Below, piece after piece: positions 1 through 6,986 of a DNA stretch of 8,641 bases. The number at the start of each line of letters is the position of its first letter. Within the stretch, counting starts at the first letter, position 1. Both the position numbers and the translations under genes were made by a program. Source of the DNA: Cellvibrionales bacterium UBA2511 (GTDB taxonomy: Bacteria > Pseudomonadota > Gammaproteobacteria > Pseudomonadales > Porticoccaceae). The stretch lies in the NCBI GenBank assembly GCA_002341315.1, contig DDNV01000070.1:1-8641 (forward strand), in the 5' to 3' direction. Below the pieces are notes generated by a model. That model was not told the DNA's origin and did no database searches. It saw only the letters and a program-made list of their open reading frames with translations.

Positions 1-2
1 TG

Positions 3-836
3 GTCGTATCGCCCCACTGCGATGCGGTGGGGCACGCCATACGGGATTCCGGATTTCGGAGTCGCTATGGCGCAGTGGTCCTTGCTGTTGCGCGGCATGG
101 TGAGCGGGTTCAGGGGAATCTGGGCACGATTGAGCTGGCAGTGGGCGATACGCTGTTACTCGAAGCCCGGCCCGCATTTGTCAGCCGTCAGCGCTATAAC
201 AAGGATTTCCTGTTAGTCAACGAGCGGAATACCGATCCTCCGAGGCACGAGCGTGCCTACCTGTCCTGGGCTATTCTGGGTGGTATCGTCGCTCTGGCGG
301 GGCTGGGCCTGACCAGTATGCTTAACGCCGCGCTGCTCGGTAGTTTACTGATGATCCTCAGCGGTTGCTGCTCGGTCAACCAGGCGGAAAAAAATATCGA
401 CATGATGGTGATAGTGACAATCGCAGCGGCGTTTGCACTGGGTATGGCGCTGGAAAAAACTGGTGTGGCGGCATTTCTTGCCGACAATATGATTCAGCTG
501 GGTTCCGGTAAGCCCTGGTTACTGCTGATACTGTGCTATCTGCTGGTGTCAATTCTGACCGAGCTGATTACCAACAATGCCTCGGCCGTACTGGTGTTGC
601 CGATCGTGTTGGAAATGACAGAGCAGGCAGGTTTGAACAACGAACCTTTTATTTTCGCCATTATCATGGCGGCCTCGGCAAGCTTTGCGACGCCTTTGGG
701 CTACCAGACGAATCTGATGGTTTACGGGCCGGGTGGTTACCGCTTTTCGGACTTTCTCCGGGTAGGTGTTCCTATGAACCTGCTTATCGGCGCAGTGACA
801 TTGACGGTTTTATTGATCGGTTGGCCGCTCAGCTGA
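3..836 (+). CDS. SLC13-family permease with RCK_C (TrkA-C) domain, 5'-truncated by window edge
   Basis: This is an inner-membrane carrier of the SLC13/divalent-anion-symporter type; the substrate cannot be read from the sequence. The frame is open from the left edge, and 277 codons are visible of a protein that in this family is usually about 590 residues. Visible residues 1-73 look like the end of an RCK_C/TrkA-C domain (FRSRYGAVVLAV, a GD-x-LLLEA strand, then DFLLV). From about residue 86 to the end there are roughly five hydrophobic segments. They include the family hallmark LITNNASAVLVLP (visible residues 188-200) and the late motif TPLGYQTNLMVYGPGG. A GTG at position 27 is only an internal codon, because the upstream codons continue the RCK_C homology. 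The TGA stop at 834 follows a short hydrophobic tail typical of the family. It converges on the diguanylate cyclase. The family call is firm; the substrate is open. Confidence 0.88.
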   Translation, partial: VVSPHCDAVGHAIRDSGFRSRYGAVVLAVARHGERVQGNLGTIELAVGDTLLLEARPAFVSRQRYNKDFLLVNERNTDPPRHERAYLSWAILGGIVALAGLGLTSMLNAALLGSLLMILSGCCSVNQAEKNIDMMVIVTIAAAFALGMALEKTGVAAFLADNMIQLGSGKPWLLLILCYLLVSILTELITNNASAVLVLPIVLEMTEQAGLNNEPFIFAIIMAASASFATPLGYQTNLMVYGPGGYRFSDFLRVGVPMNLLIGAVTLTVLLIGWPLS

Positions 837-991
837 TTGTCGAGCGGAAACAGGTCGCAACAAATAATATGAGCTGGCTCCCCGCAATTGAACATGCATG
901 TCCCTGTCTCCGCTTTGTCGTGATCATTGCCTTCAGCGGATTTCATGCACAATTTGCCGGTGGAGCAGGTGTTTTTTGTTCAGTGCCGCAG
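837..991. other. Convergent intergenic region with a long-loop inverted repeat
   Basis: This 155-bp gap lies between the ends of the permease and the diguanylate cyclase. I see no gene in it. It holds a 12-bp imperfect inverted repeat (843-854 against 903-914, 11 of 12 matching) with a 48-bp loop that contains the 10-bp palindrome ACATGCATGT (892-901). A run of six T lies at 972-977, but no convincing stem precedes it, so no canonical intrinsic terminator is called. Confidence 0.6.
843..914. repeat. Imperfect 12-bp inverted repeat between convergent genes
   Basis: AGCGGAAACAGG at 843-854 pairs with CCTGTCTCCGCT at 903-914 with one mismatch. In a minus-strand transcript, which would be the 3' tail of the cyclase mRNA, the mismatch becomes a G-U pair, so the stem is continuous. 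Neither side is followed by a T-tract, so it is described as a repeat and not as a terminator. Confidence 0.5.
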
Positions 992-1945
992 CTAACAGGT
1001 ATCGCTGGCAACTGTCTGATCTCGCCCCCTGCCCTTGGCCTCATAAAGGGCCTTGTCGGCCAGAGATGTCAGCCGTGAAGAGCTTTCTTCCGTAGTGGGG
1101 ACAAGGCTGGCGACACCGGCGCTGATAGTTAGCGACGACGATATGGGGCTGTCGGCGTGTGGAATCTGCAGTCTCTTGATGTTCGCCTGGACCTGTGCCG
1201 CTACTTTCAGGGCTCCGGTCAGCGAAGTGTTGGGCAGCAGGATGCAAAATTCCTCACCGCCATAGCGGGTAGCCATGTCGGTGGCGCGTAGCAGGCTGTG
1301 CTGTATGGTGGTGGCAATGGATTTCAGGCAGTCATCGCCAACCATGTGTCCGTAGTGGTCGTTGTATTGCTTGAAGTAATCGATATCCAGGAAAATCAGT
1401 GCGAGCGGTTCCCGGCTGCGCATACCCCGTCGCCATTCCATGTCGAGATGGTCGGTAAAATAGCGCCGGTTATAGAGACCGGTAAGCTCGTCGGTGATGG
1501 CCATTTTTTCGAGTTTTGACTGGGCATTTTTATAGTCGGTATTGTCCCTGATCGTTTGAACAACGGCGATCAGACTGCCGTGGGCATCGTAGATAGGGCC
1601 CGCATCCACCGTGAGATAGAGCCGTGAACCGATGCGGGGCATAACGCACCAGTTTTCGGCCTTATAGCCTTCCCCATAGATTGAGAGTTGTGCGTGAACC
1701 GCGTAGAGCTGATCGAGCTCAGCTGTTCGTTCCTGCACCAGTACATCAGCGAGACAGAGCCGTTGCTTGGCATAGAAAGCCTTCCAGTGGTCCCGTGTCC
1801 CAAGCACTTCCTCGGCCCTGACACCAGTGAGTCGCTCACAGGATTTGTTCCAGATGACGACGTAACCGTCCCGGTCGAGGACAAAAGTTGCTGTGACCAG
1901 ATGCTCCATGAGACTGACAGCAAATTTTTGCTGTTGAACCACCAA
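992..1945 (-). CDS. PAS-GGDEF diguanylate cyclase
   Basis: This enzyme is predicted to make cyclic di-GMP from two GTP in the cytoplasm. From a TTG start at 1945 it is 317 residues. A PAS-like sensor domain spans about residues 10-137 (MEHLVTATFVLDRDGYVVIWN, then a strand ending in VVQTIRDNTD). A short linker leads to a GGDEF domain at about 147-310, with the entry signature TDELTGLYNRRYF, a metal-binding Asp in FLDIDYF and an active-site GGEEF at 229-233. The product-inhibition I-site RATD (220-223) is intact, exactly five residues before GGEEF, so feedback inhibition is expected. No EAL domain or transmembrane segment is seen. The start was chosen because AAAGGA lies 7 nt upstream and a promoter lies just beyond it; GTG at 1942 is nearly as good. 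An ATG at 2074 keeps the frame open, but it lies upstream of the promoter and the added residues look non-coding. The signal sensed by the PAS domain is unknown. Confidence 0.92.
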   Translation of the reverse strand: MVVQQQKFAVSLMEHLVTATFVLDRDGYVVIWNKSCERLTGVRAEEVLGTRDHWKAFYAKQRLCLADVLVQERTAELDQLYAVHAQLSIYGEGYKAENWCVMPRIGSRLYLTVDAGPIYDAHGSLIAVVQTIRDNTDYKNAQSKLEKMAITDELTGLYNRRYFTDHLDMEWRRGMRSREPLALIFLDIDYFKQYNDHYGHMVGDDCLKSIATTIQHSLLRATDMATRYGGEEFCILLPNTSLTGALKVAAQVQANIKRLQIPHADSPISSSLTISAGVASLVPTTEESSSRLTSLADKALYEAKGRGRDQTVASDTC

Positions 1946-1952
1946 AATAAGA

Positions 1953-1958
1953 TCCTTT
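1953..1958 (-). promoter_or_regulatory. Ribosome binding site that decides the cyclase start
   Basis: On the minus strand AAAGGA precedes a TTG codon (1945-1943) by 7 nt and a GTG codon (1942-1940) by 10 nt. There is no ATG at this point, and the next ATG (1909-1907) is already inside the PAS domain homology. Confidence 0.55.
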
Positions 1959-1983
1959 ATATGGTGTGTGTGAATTGCCGAGC

Positions 1984-2012
1984 AGTATAGGGCTCTCGGT
2001 TTGGGATGTCGA
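1984..2012 (-). promoter_or_regulatory. Sigma70-like promoter for the diguanylate cyclase
   Basis: Read on the minus strand, the -35 element is TCGACA (2012-2007, five of six consensus bases) and the -10 element is TATACT (1989-1984, five of six). The spacer is exactly 17 bp. Transcription would start near 1977 and give a leader of about 30 nt to the TTG/GTG start. The promoter was found by eye and has not been tested experimentally. Confidence 0.6.
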
Positions 2013-2186
2013 TGTGCGGTCATTGGCCGATACCGGCAGGCGTCGCTGCCCTTTTGCCTGTCTGATCTCATCAAATTTATCCGGGTTATGCCGGTAGGGT
2101 TTCCTGGCCAAAACGGCTTTCCTTGATGGCCCTTGTCATTAGTGGGTAGATATGGGTACGGTGTTGAAGAAATCCCTGCGTTCTGG

Positions 2187-2204
2187 CGCTATAACCGCTA
2201 TAAT
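2187..2204 (+). promoter_or_regulatory. Candidate typA promoter (-10 region)
   Basis: A perfect TATAAT lies at 2199-2204, about 33 bp before the typA start. It is part of a 9-bp-period direct repeat of CGCTATAA (2187-2194 and 2196-2203), so there are two stacked -10-like hexamers, TATAAC and TATAAT. No good -35 element is seen at the usual distance. The start would be near 2210, giving a leader of about 27 nt. Confidence 0.5.
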
Positions 2205-2236
2205 CCGCGCCTATTTTTTAGCGACCGAGAAATCCT

Positions 2237-4048
2237 GTGATCGAAAATCTCCGCAACATCGCCATTATTGCCCACGTTGACCACGGTAAAACCACCTTGG
2301 TGGACCGTCTGTTGCAACAATCCGGTACGCTGGACCGCAAAGCCATGGGTGCCGAACGGGTCATGGATTCCAATGATCAGGAGCGTGAGCGCGGTATTAC
2401 CATTCTGGCCAAAAACACGGCCATCGAATGGAACGGTTACCGGATCAATATCGTCGATACTCCCGGCCACGCTGACTTTGGCGGTGAGGTTGAGCGGGTT
2501 CTGTCGATGGTGGACTCCGTATTGTTGCTGGTGGACGCGGTTGACGGCCCTATGCCACAGACCCGGTTTGTTACCCAAAAGGCTTTCGAACAGGGGCTCC
2601 ATCCGATTCTTGTGGTCAACAAGGTGGATCGCCCCGGCGCCCGTCCCCATTGGGTTGTCGATCAGGTCTTCGATCTCTTCGATCGCCTCGGTGCCACCGA
2701 CGAACAACTGGACTTCCCCATTATGTATGCGTCGGCGCTGAACGGTGTTGCCGGAAATGAGCCGGATGATCTGGCGGAAGACATGACGCCGCTGTTCCAG
2801 ATGGTCGTGGATAAGGTCAAAGCACCGGCGGTGAACCGCGATGGTCCACTGCAAATGCAGATCAGCGCACTGGATTACAGCAGTTACGTGGGCGTTATCG
2901 GTATCGGTCGAATTACCCGCGGCAAACTCAAAACCAACGAGCAGGTGGTGGTGGTTGATCGTGAGGGCAAAACCCGTCGCGGTCGCGTATTACAGGTGAT
3001 GGGTTATCGCGGTCTGGAGCGATTTGAGGTGGAGCAGGCCGAAGCGGGCGATATCGTCTGCATCACCGGTATCGACAAATTGAACATTTCCGACACCATC
3101 TGTAGCCCGGACAAGCCGGAAGCGATGGTGCCACTGAGTGTTGACGAACCCACCGTCAGCATGACTTTCCAGGTGAACGATTCCCCGTTCGCCGGTCAGG
3201 ATGGCAAATACATTACCTCGAGAAATATCAGGGAGCGGCTGGATCAGGAGCTGATTCACAATGTGGCACTGCGGGTTGTGCAGGGCGAGACCCCCGACAA
3301 ATTTGTGGTGTCCGGGCGCGGTGAATTACATCTGTCGGTATTGATTGAAAACATGCGCCGGGAGGGTTTCGAGCTGGGTGTATCGCGCCCCGAAGTGATC
3401 CAGAAAGACGTGGATGGCGAGATTCATGAACCCTTTGAGCAGGTCGTGATTGATATTGAAGACCGGCATCAGGGTGCGGTAATGGAGGAGTTGGGGTTTC
3501 GCAAGGCGGATATGACCAACATGGAACCCGACGGTAAAGGCCGGGTGAGACTCGAGTTTATGGTGCCCTCCCGAGGCCTGATTGGCTTTCGCTCACACTT
3601 TCTGACGCTGACCAGTGGCTCTGGCATCATGACCAGCATTTTTGATCACTACGGTCCAGTGAAACAGGGTGACATGGCCGGTCGCCAGAACGGCGTGCTG
3701 GTCTCCATGACCAAGGGCAAGACACTGGCTTATGCCCTGTTCACCCTGCAGGATCGTGGCCGTTTGTTCCTCGGTCACGGTGCCGAGGTCTATGAAGGGC
3801 AGATTATTGGTCTGCATTCCCGCAACAATGATTTGCCAGTGAACCCCACCAAGGCCAAGCAGCTGACCAACATCCGGGCGGCCGGTACCGATGAGAACCT
3901 GGTGCTCAGTCCGCCGGTTCGACATACCCTCGAACAGGCGCTGGAGTTTATTGCCGAAGATGAGCTGGTGGAGGTAACCCCCCACCACATTCGTTTGCGT
4001 AAAAAGCTCCTGAGCGAGAATGAACGCAAGCGAGCTGGCAAAAACTGA
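2237..4048 (+). CDS. typA: Translational GTPase TypA/BipA
   Basis: TypA/BipA is a ribosome-binding GTPase of the EF-G/LepA class. In other bacteria it helps 50S assembly, especially in the cold, and stress adaptation. The 603-residue length is normal for the family. Visible GTP-binding motifs are the P-loop AHVDHGKT (12-19), the DTPGH switch (74-78) and NKVD (128-131). EF-Tu-like domain II, EF-G-like domain V and the TypA-specific C-terminal region follow ([17 protein letters not shown], then [10 protein letters not shown]). The start is GTG at 2237, because the next residues ([19 protein letters not shown]) match the conserved N-terminus of the family. A short GAGA lies 6 nt upstream. The gene stands alone on the plus strand, divergent from the cyclase and convergent with tag. 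No frame damage is seen. Confidence 0.98.
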   Translation: MIENLRNIAIIAHVDHGKTTLVDRLLQQSGTLDRKAMGAERVMDSNDQERERGITILAKNTAIEWNGYRINIVDTPGHADFGGEVERVLSMVDSVLLLVDAVDGPMPQTRFVTQKAFEQGLHPILVVNKVDRPGARPHWVVDQVFDLFDRLGATDEQLDFPIMYASALNGVAGNEPDDLAEDMTPLFQMVVDKVKAPAVNRDGPLQMQISALDYSSYVGVIGIGRITRGKLKTNEQVVVVDREGKTRRGRVLQVMGYRGLERFEVEQAEAGDIVCITGIDKLNISDTICSPDKPEAMVPLSVDEPTVSMTFQVNDSPFAGQDGKYITSRNIRERLDQELIHNVALRVVQGETPDKFVVSGRGELHLSVLIENMRREGFELGVSRPEVIQKDVDGEIHEPFEQVVIDIEDRHQGAVMEELGFRKADMTNMEPDGKGRVRLEFMVPSRGLIGFRSHFLTLTSGSGIMTSIFDHYGPVKQGDMAGRQNGVLVSMTKGKTLAYALFTLQDRGRLFLGHGAEVYEGQIIGLHSRNNDLPVNPTKAKQLTNIRAAGTDENLVLSPPVRHTLEQALEFIAEDELVEVTPHHIRLRKKLLSENERKRAGKN

Positions 4049-4062
4049 CAGTGCTATCAGGG

Positions 4063-4085
4063 TGCCACGATTAAATATCGTGGCA
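4063..4085. terminator. Hairpin between convergent typA and tag, possible bidirectional terminator
   Basis: A perfect 9-bp inverted repeat, TGCCACGAT and ATCGTGGCA, is separated by the 5-nt loop TAAAT. It lies 14 bp past the typA stop and overlaps the last codons and stop of tag (4071-4073). No T-tract follows on either strand, so it could be a weak or Rho-assisted terminator or an mRNA 3'-end stabilising hairpin. Confidence 0.55.
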
Positions 4086-4709
4086 TTGCCGATGGCGAAA
4101 GCAGCCTGTCAGGTGGTCGTTGACCAACCCGGTAGCCTGCAGGTAGGCATAACAGATGGTGCTGCCAAAAAAGCGGAAGCCACGTTTTTTCATGTCCTTG
4201 CTGATGGTGTCCGATAGCGGGGTAGTCGCCGGAACAGCGTCGGCATCCTGCCAATGGTTCTGAATGGGGCGATTGTCGACGAAGCCCCACAGGTAATTTG
4301 CAAAACTGCCGAATTGTGACTGGATGTCCAGAAATAGACGGGCATTACTGACAGCGCTTTCAACTTTCAGTCGATTTCTCACGATACCCCTATTCTGCAG
4401 CAGCTGCGCAACATCTCGCTGATTAAAGCTGGCTACCTGCTCCGGTTGAAATTCGGCAAAGGCTCGTCGATAGTGTTCGCGCTTCCTGAGAATGGTGATC
4501 CATGCTAGGCCGGCCTGGGCGCTCTCAAGCACCAGAAATTCAAACAGCTTTTGGTCATCGCGACAGGGAACGCCCCATTCGTGATCATGATAGCTCTGAT
4601 AGAGTGGATCATTGCCAGCCCAGGGGCAGCGGAAAACAGGGTTGTCGCCGGATAGCCGCTTCCGGGAAAAGACCGTAGAGCGCTTCTCCGGGTCGCTGGA
4701 CGAACTCAC
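4071..4709 (-). CDS. tag: DNA-3-methyladenine glycosylase I (Tag)
   Basis: This base-excision repair enzyme removes 3-methyladenine from alkylated DNA, leaving an abasic site. It is 212 residues, against 187 in E. coli. The core starts at about residue 27 with RCPWAGNDPLYQSYHDHEWG. The zinc-snap ligands of the family are all present: Cys28 and His41 near the N-terminus, His199 and Cys203 in NDHLTGC. The conserved acidic residue is Glu62 in LESAQAGLAW, and KKRGFRFFGSTICYAYLQA is a clear family block. The start is GTG at 4709, which overlaps the darP stop in the sequence GTGA and so points to translational coupling. It adds about 24 mostly polar residues before the usual Tag start. No ATG, GTG or TTG was found at the positions I checked nearer the core. 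It is the last gene of the mgtE-darP-tag group, and its stop lies inside the hairpin shared with typA. Confidence 0.95.
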   Translation of the reverse strand: MSSSSDPEKRSTVFSRKRLSGDNPVFRCPWAGNDPLYQSYHDHEWGVPCRDDQKLFEFLVLESAQAGLAWITILRKREHYRRAFAEFQPEQVASFNQRDVAQLLQNRGIVRNRLKVESAVSNARLFLDIQSQFGSFANYLWGFVDNRPIQNHWQDADAVPATTPLSDTISKDMKKRGFRFFGSTICYAYLQATGLVNDHLTGCFRHRQCHDI

Positions 4710-5221
4710 TGACAGTTATCCCGAAGATACTGAAACAATTTTCGACTGGCTGCCGGTGGTTTTTGTTGTGATGCGTCGCGCCGGGCCTGTCTGATTAACT
4801 GGCGCAAGTGCTGTCGGTCCAGTCCCGGTATATCGCTAATCAGCTCTTCTAGGGCGGAGTCGCCCTCACTGATCAGTCTGTCGCGCCAGTTCTCCAGGCG
4901 TTGAAACTGCTGGCGAAAAACCTGACTGTCGTGATGAAAGCTCTCCAGCTCCCGTTGTATGCCCTCGCTGTCAATAACACGCATGATTTTGCCAATATAT
5001 TGTAGTTGGCGTCGTCGACCCTCGCGACTTTTTAGCCGTCTCGCCAACATTACAGCTTCGGCAAGTTCTTCCGGCATGGTGACCTTGGCCAATTTGGCCG
5101 GGGCTAGGTCCACGAGTTCTTCGCCGAGCTTTTGCAGTGCGATCATCTCGCGCTTGACGGCCGACTTGCTTTTGGGTGGTTCTTCGTCTGGCAGACGGTC
5201 TGGAAAAGAATCTTCAATCAT
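4706..5221 (-). CDS. darP: Ribosome-associated protein DarP (DUF615/YjgA family)
   Basis: DarP (formerly YjgA) associates with late 50S precursors and helps mature the peptidyl-transferase centre in E. coli. The protein is 171 residues, close to the 183 of E. coli. It is very charged, with no membrane segment or signal peptide. Family blocks are PKSKSAVKREMIALQKLGEE near the N-terminus, SREGRRRQLQYIGKIMR in the middle and a helical C-terminal half (PGLDRQHLRQLIRQARRD). The start ATG at 5221 lies 5 nt after the mgtE stop. An in-frame stop sits only four codons upstream (5231-5233), so the start is well fixed. No Shine-Dalgarno sequence precedes it, and translation probably depends on ribosomes finishing mgtE. 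Its own stop overlaps the tag start by 4 bp. In many gammaproteobacteria darP lies next to pmbA/tldD; those are not seen here. Confidence 0.95.
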   Translation of the reverse strand: MIEDSFPDRLPDEEPPKSKSAVKREMIALQKLGEELVDLAPAKLAKVTMPEELAEAVMLARRLKSREGRRRQLQYIGKIMRVIDSEGIQRELESFHHDSQVFRQQFQRLENWRDRLISEGDSALEELISDIPGLDRQHLRQLIRQARRDASQQKPPAASRKLFQYLRDNCQ

Positions 5222-5226
5222 GATGG

Positions 5227-6585
5227 TTAGCTATAAAACAGGGTGGCGAGACCCAGAAACGAGAGGAAACCCACCACATCTGTAACCGTGGTGAGCGCGA
5301 CGCTCCCCGCCAGAGCGGGGTCGATACGGCATTTTTTTAAAAACACCGGCAGCAACGTGCCTGCAACAGCGGCGGAGATAAGGTTGATGGCCATGGCGGC
5401 AGCAATGATGAAGGCTATGATCGGGTCGTTAAACCAGAGAGCAGCAACGCCGCCCATCACCAGTGCCCATAGCATGCCATTCAATGCGCCGACGGCAAAT
5501 TCCTTGCTCAGTAACCAGCGCATATTGTTCTTGCTGATTTGTTCCAGTGCCATGCCCCGGATAACCACGGTGAGCGTCTGACTGCCAGCAACACCACCCA
5601 TGCTGGCGACGATGGGCATCAGGATAGCCAGTGCGACGACCTTTTCAATCGTGGCTTCGAAAATGTTGATCACCGAGGAGGCGAGGATAGCGGTTATCAG
5701 GTTCATCCCGAGCCAAACGGCCCGACGGGGTGCCGTGCGTTTAACCGAAGCAAACGTCTCTTCTTCATCGCTGAGACCGGCCAACCCCAACAGTGAGTGG
5801 GCGGCATCCTCGATAATCACGTCTACCACGTCATCGATGGTGATTCGGCCAAGCAGTTTGTGGTCTGCGCCTACCACTGGAGCGGAAACCCAGTCATTCT
5901 TTTCAAACAGCAGTGCAACCTGCGAATCGGGCATGTCGGCTGTGATGGCCTGTGCATCGGTTACCATCATCTCGCGCACAGTGATATTGGGGCTCGCGGT
6001 CAGCAGTTTGGTGAGCGGTAATGTGCCGAGAAAAGTATCTTCCCGGTTCACCACAAAAATATTATCGGTGATATCCGGAATTTCTTCGTGGCGACGCAGG
6101 TAACGCAATACCACATCAATTGTCAGGTCGGGTCGGACAGTGATGGTGTCCGTGTTCATCAACCCGCCAGCGGTATCTTCGTTGTACGTAAGTACTCGCT
6201 CTACCCGCAGCCTGTCCTGGCTGCTCATCGCCTGAAGTACTTCTGGTATTACCTGGTCGGGGAGTTGCTGCAGAATGTCCGCAATGTCATCGGGATCAAG
6301 GCCTTCGGTGAGTGAGGCGACCTCGTGACTTTCCATTTCACTAAGGATTTCACCGCGAAGTTCCTCGCTGAGCTCACCGATTACCTCGCCTTCCAGTTCC
6401 CGGTCAACCAGATCCCATAATACCCGCCGGGCTTTAGGTGGTGCAGACTCTATCTGGTCGGCGATATCACCGGGAGAAAGGTTATTAAGCATGTGCCGGA
6501 GCAGGCGCACATCGCTTGAATTCATCATTTCGTTGATGCTGGCGAGCCTGGACAAATGGCTGAATTTTTCGTTAGGCCCCTGCAT
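5227..6585 (-). CDS. mgtE: Magnesium channel/transporter MgtE
   Basis: MgtE is an inner-membrane homodimeric Mg2+ channel whose cytoplasmic domains bind Mg2+ and close the pore when internal Mg2+ is high. The 452 residues are the family's usual length. The N-terminal MgtE_N helical domain spans about 35-135 (LSPGDIADQIESAPP, LDPDDIADILQQLP). Two CBS domains follow at about 137-255, beginning at YNEDTAGGLMNTDTITV and including a second block with LLGRITIDDVVDVI. A five-helix transmembrane domain runs from about 285 to 450. The pore-lining Asp of the family fits Asp436 in TTVTDVVGFLSFL, and MPIVASMGGVAGSQ is a conserved membrane motif. The ATG at 6585 has only a distant GGGA upstream. It follows ptsO by 94 bp and precedes darP by 5 bp. 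No Mg2+ riboswitch is apparent in the short leader. No key residue appears lost. Confidence 0.96.
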   Translation of the reverse strand: MQGPNEKFSHLSRLASINEMMNSSDVRLLRHMLNNLSPGDIADQIESAPPKARRVLWDLVDRELEGEVIGELSEELRGEILSEMESHEVASLTEGLDPDDIADILQQLPDQVIPEVLQAMSSQDRLRVERVLTYNEDTAGGLMNTDTITVRPDLTIDVVLRYLRRHEEIPDITDNIFVVNREDTFLGTLPLTKLLTASPNITVREMMVTDAQAITADMPDSQVALLFEKNDWVSAPVVGADHKLLGRITIDDVVDVIIEDAAHSLLGLAGLSDEEETFASVKRTAPRRAVWLGMNLITAILASSVINIFEATIEKVVALAILMPIVASMGGVAGSQTLTVVIRGMALEQISKNNMRWLLSKEFAVGALNGMLWALVMGGVAALWFNDPIIAFIIAAAMAINLISAAVAGTLLPVFLKKCRIDPALAGSVALTTVTDVVGFLSFLGLATLFYS

Positions 6586-6679
6586 CTGAGAAGTTTTCCC
6601 TGACCGTCAGTTTGAAGGCGGATAGTGTATAGGTGGGCGTGACAAAATTATACAGTGGTCTGGCTGGTAGGCGGCGCGG
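6586..6679 (-). promoter_or_regulatory. ptsO-mgtE intergenic gap with weak promoter candidate
   Basis: This 94-bp gap is the only substantial break in the minus-strand gene series. On the minus strand it holds a perfect TATAAT (6652-6647) without a recognisable -35 element. It also has a small palindrome, CTGAC-C-GTCAG (6600-6610), 15 bp before the mgtE start. No clear terminator for the upstream operon is visible, so mgtE could be reached by read-through, by its own promoter or by both. Confidence 0.35.
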
Positions 6680-6961
6680 TCAGTGCTCTTCCTCGAATCG
6701 GTTGCCGATTAACTGTTCGATATCGCGATGGGCGCGCTCCGCATCACTGCCTTCGAAAATGAAATGGAGAGAGGTGCCCTGGGTCGCGGCAAGCAACATC
6801 AGTGACATCACGCTTTTAGCGTCCACCAGTTTGTCGGGACTGCGCCCGGTTTTGATGGCGCAGCCATATTTTCCGGCAGTCGAAGCCAGCTTTGCGGCTG
6901 CTCGAGCATGCAGCCCGAGACGGTTCACAATGGTGATTTCTGTACAGATTATTTTTGACAT
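6680..6961 (-). CDS. ptsO: HPr-like phosphocarrier NPr of the nitrogen PTS
   Basis: NPr carries phosphate from EI-Ntr (PtsP) to EIIA-Ntr (PtsN) in the cytoplasm. The protein is 93 residues, HPr-sized. The phospho-acceptor is His18 in NRLGLHARAAAKLA. The Ser region matching HPr Ser46 reads AKSVMSLMLLAATQG (Ser50), as in NPr-type proteins. The start is ATG at 6961 with a good ribosome binding site (AGAGG, spacing 6 nt). A longer frame back to 7018 would overlap rapZ and add 19 residues unlike any HPr N-terminus, so it was not used. It lies 25 bp after rapZ, the classical last position of the rpoN-linked nitrogen-PTS operon, and this is why NPr is preferred over the sugar-PTS HPr. Confidence 0.95.
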   Translation of the reverse strand: MSKIICTEITIVNRLGLHARAAAKLASTAGKYGCAIKTGRSPDKLVDAKSVMSLMLLAATQGTSLHFIFEGSDAERAHRDIEQLIGNRFEEEH

Positions 6962-6986
6962 AACAGCCCTCTCGTGATGGCGCCCG

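Larger units (their letters stand above)
1946..2236. other. Divergent intergenic region between diguanylate cyclase and typA
   Basis: This 291-bp gap carries the cyclase promoter and ribosome binding site on the minus strand and a typA promoter candidate on the plus strand. The 150 bp between the two promoters (about 2015-2165) shows no ORF with plausible coding character, no strong hairpin and no RNA gene that I recognise. Confidence 0.6.

Noticed and set aside
972..977. T6 run after the permease gene as an intrinsic terminator
   Set aside because: No convincing GC-rich stem immediately precedes it on the plus strand.
533..1078. 181-residue plus-strand open frame across the permease end and into the cyclase
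   Set aside because: It overlaps two recognised genes in other frames and its product resembles no family; it is a frame shadow.
2198..2854. 218-residue open frame antisense to the 5' third of typA
   Set aside because: typA is a certain gene here. The antisense frame is histidine- and arginine-rich with no recognisable domain and has no ribosome binding site logic, as expected from a shadow of codon bias.
3593..3988. 131-residue antisense frame within the 3' part of typA
   Set aside because: It lies entirely inside a confident gene and has no start signal or recognisable motif.
6586..6679. Mg2+-sensing riboswitch (M-box or mgtA type) before mgtE
   Set aside because: The gap is only 94 bp, shorter than an M-box, and no matching set of stems or terminator is visible.
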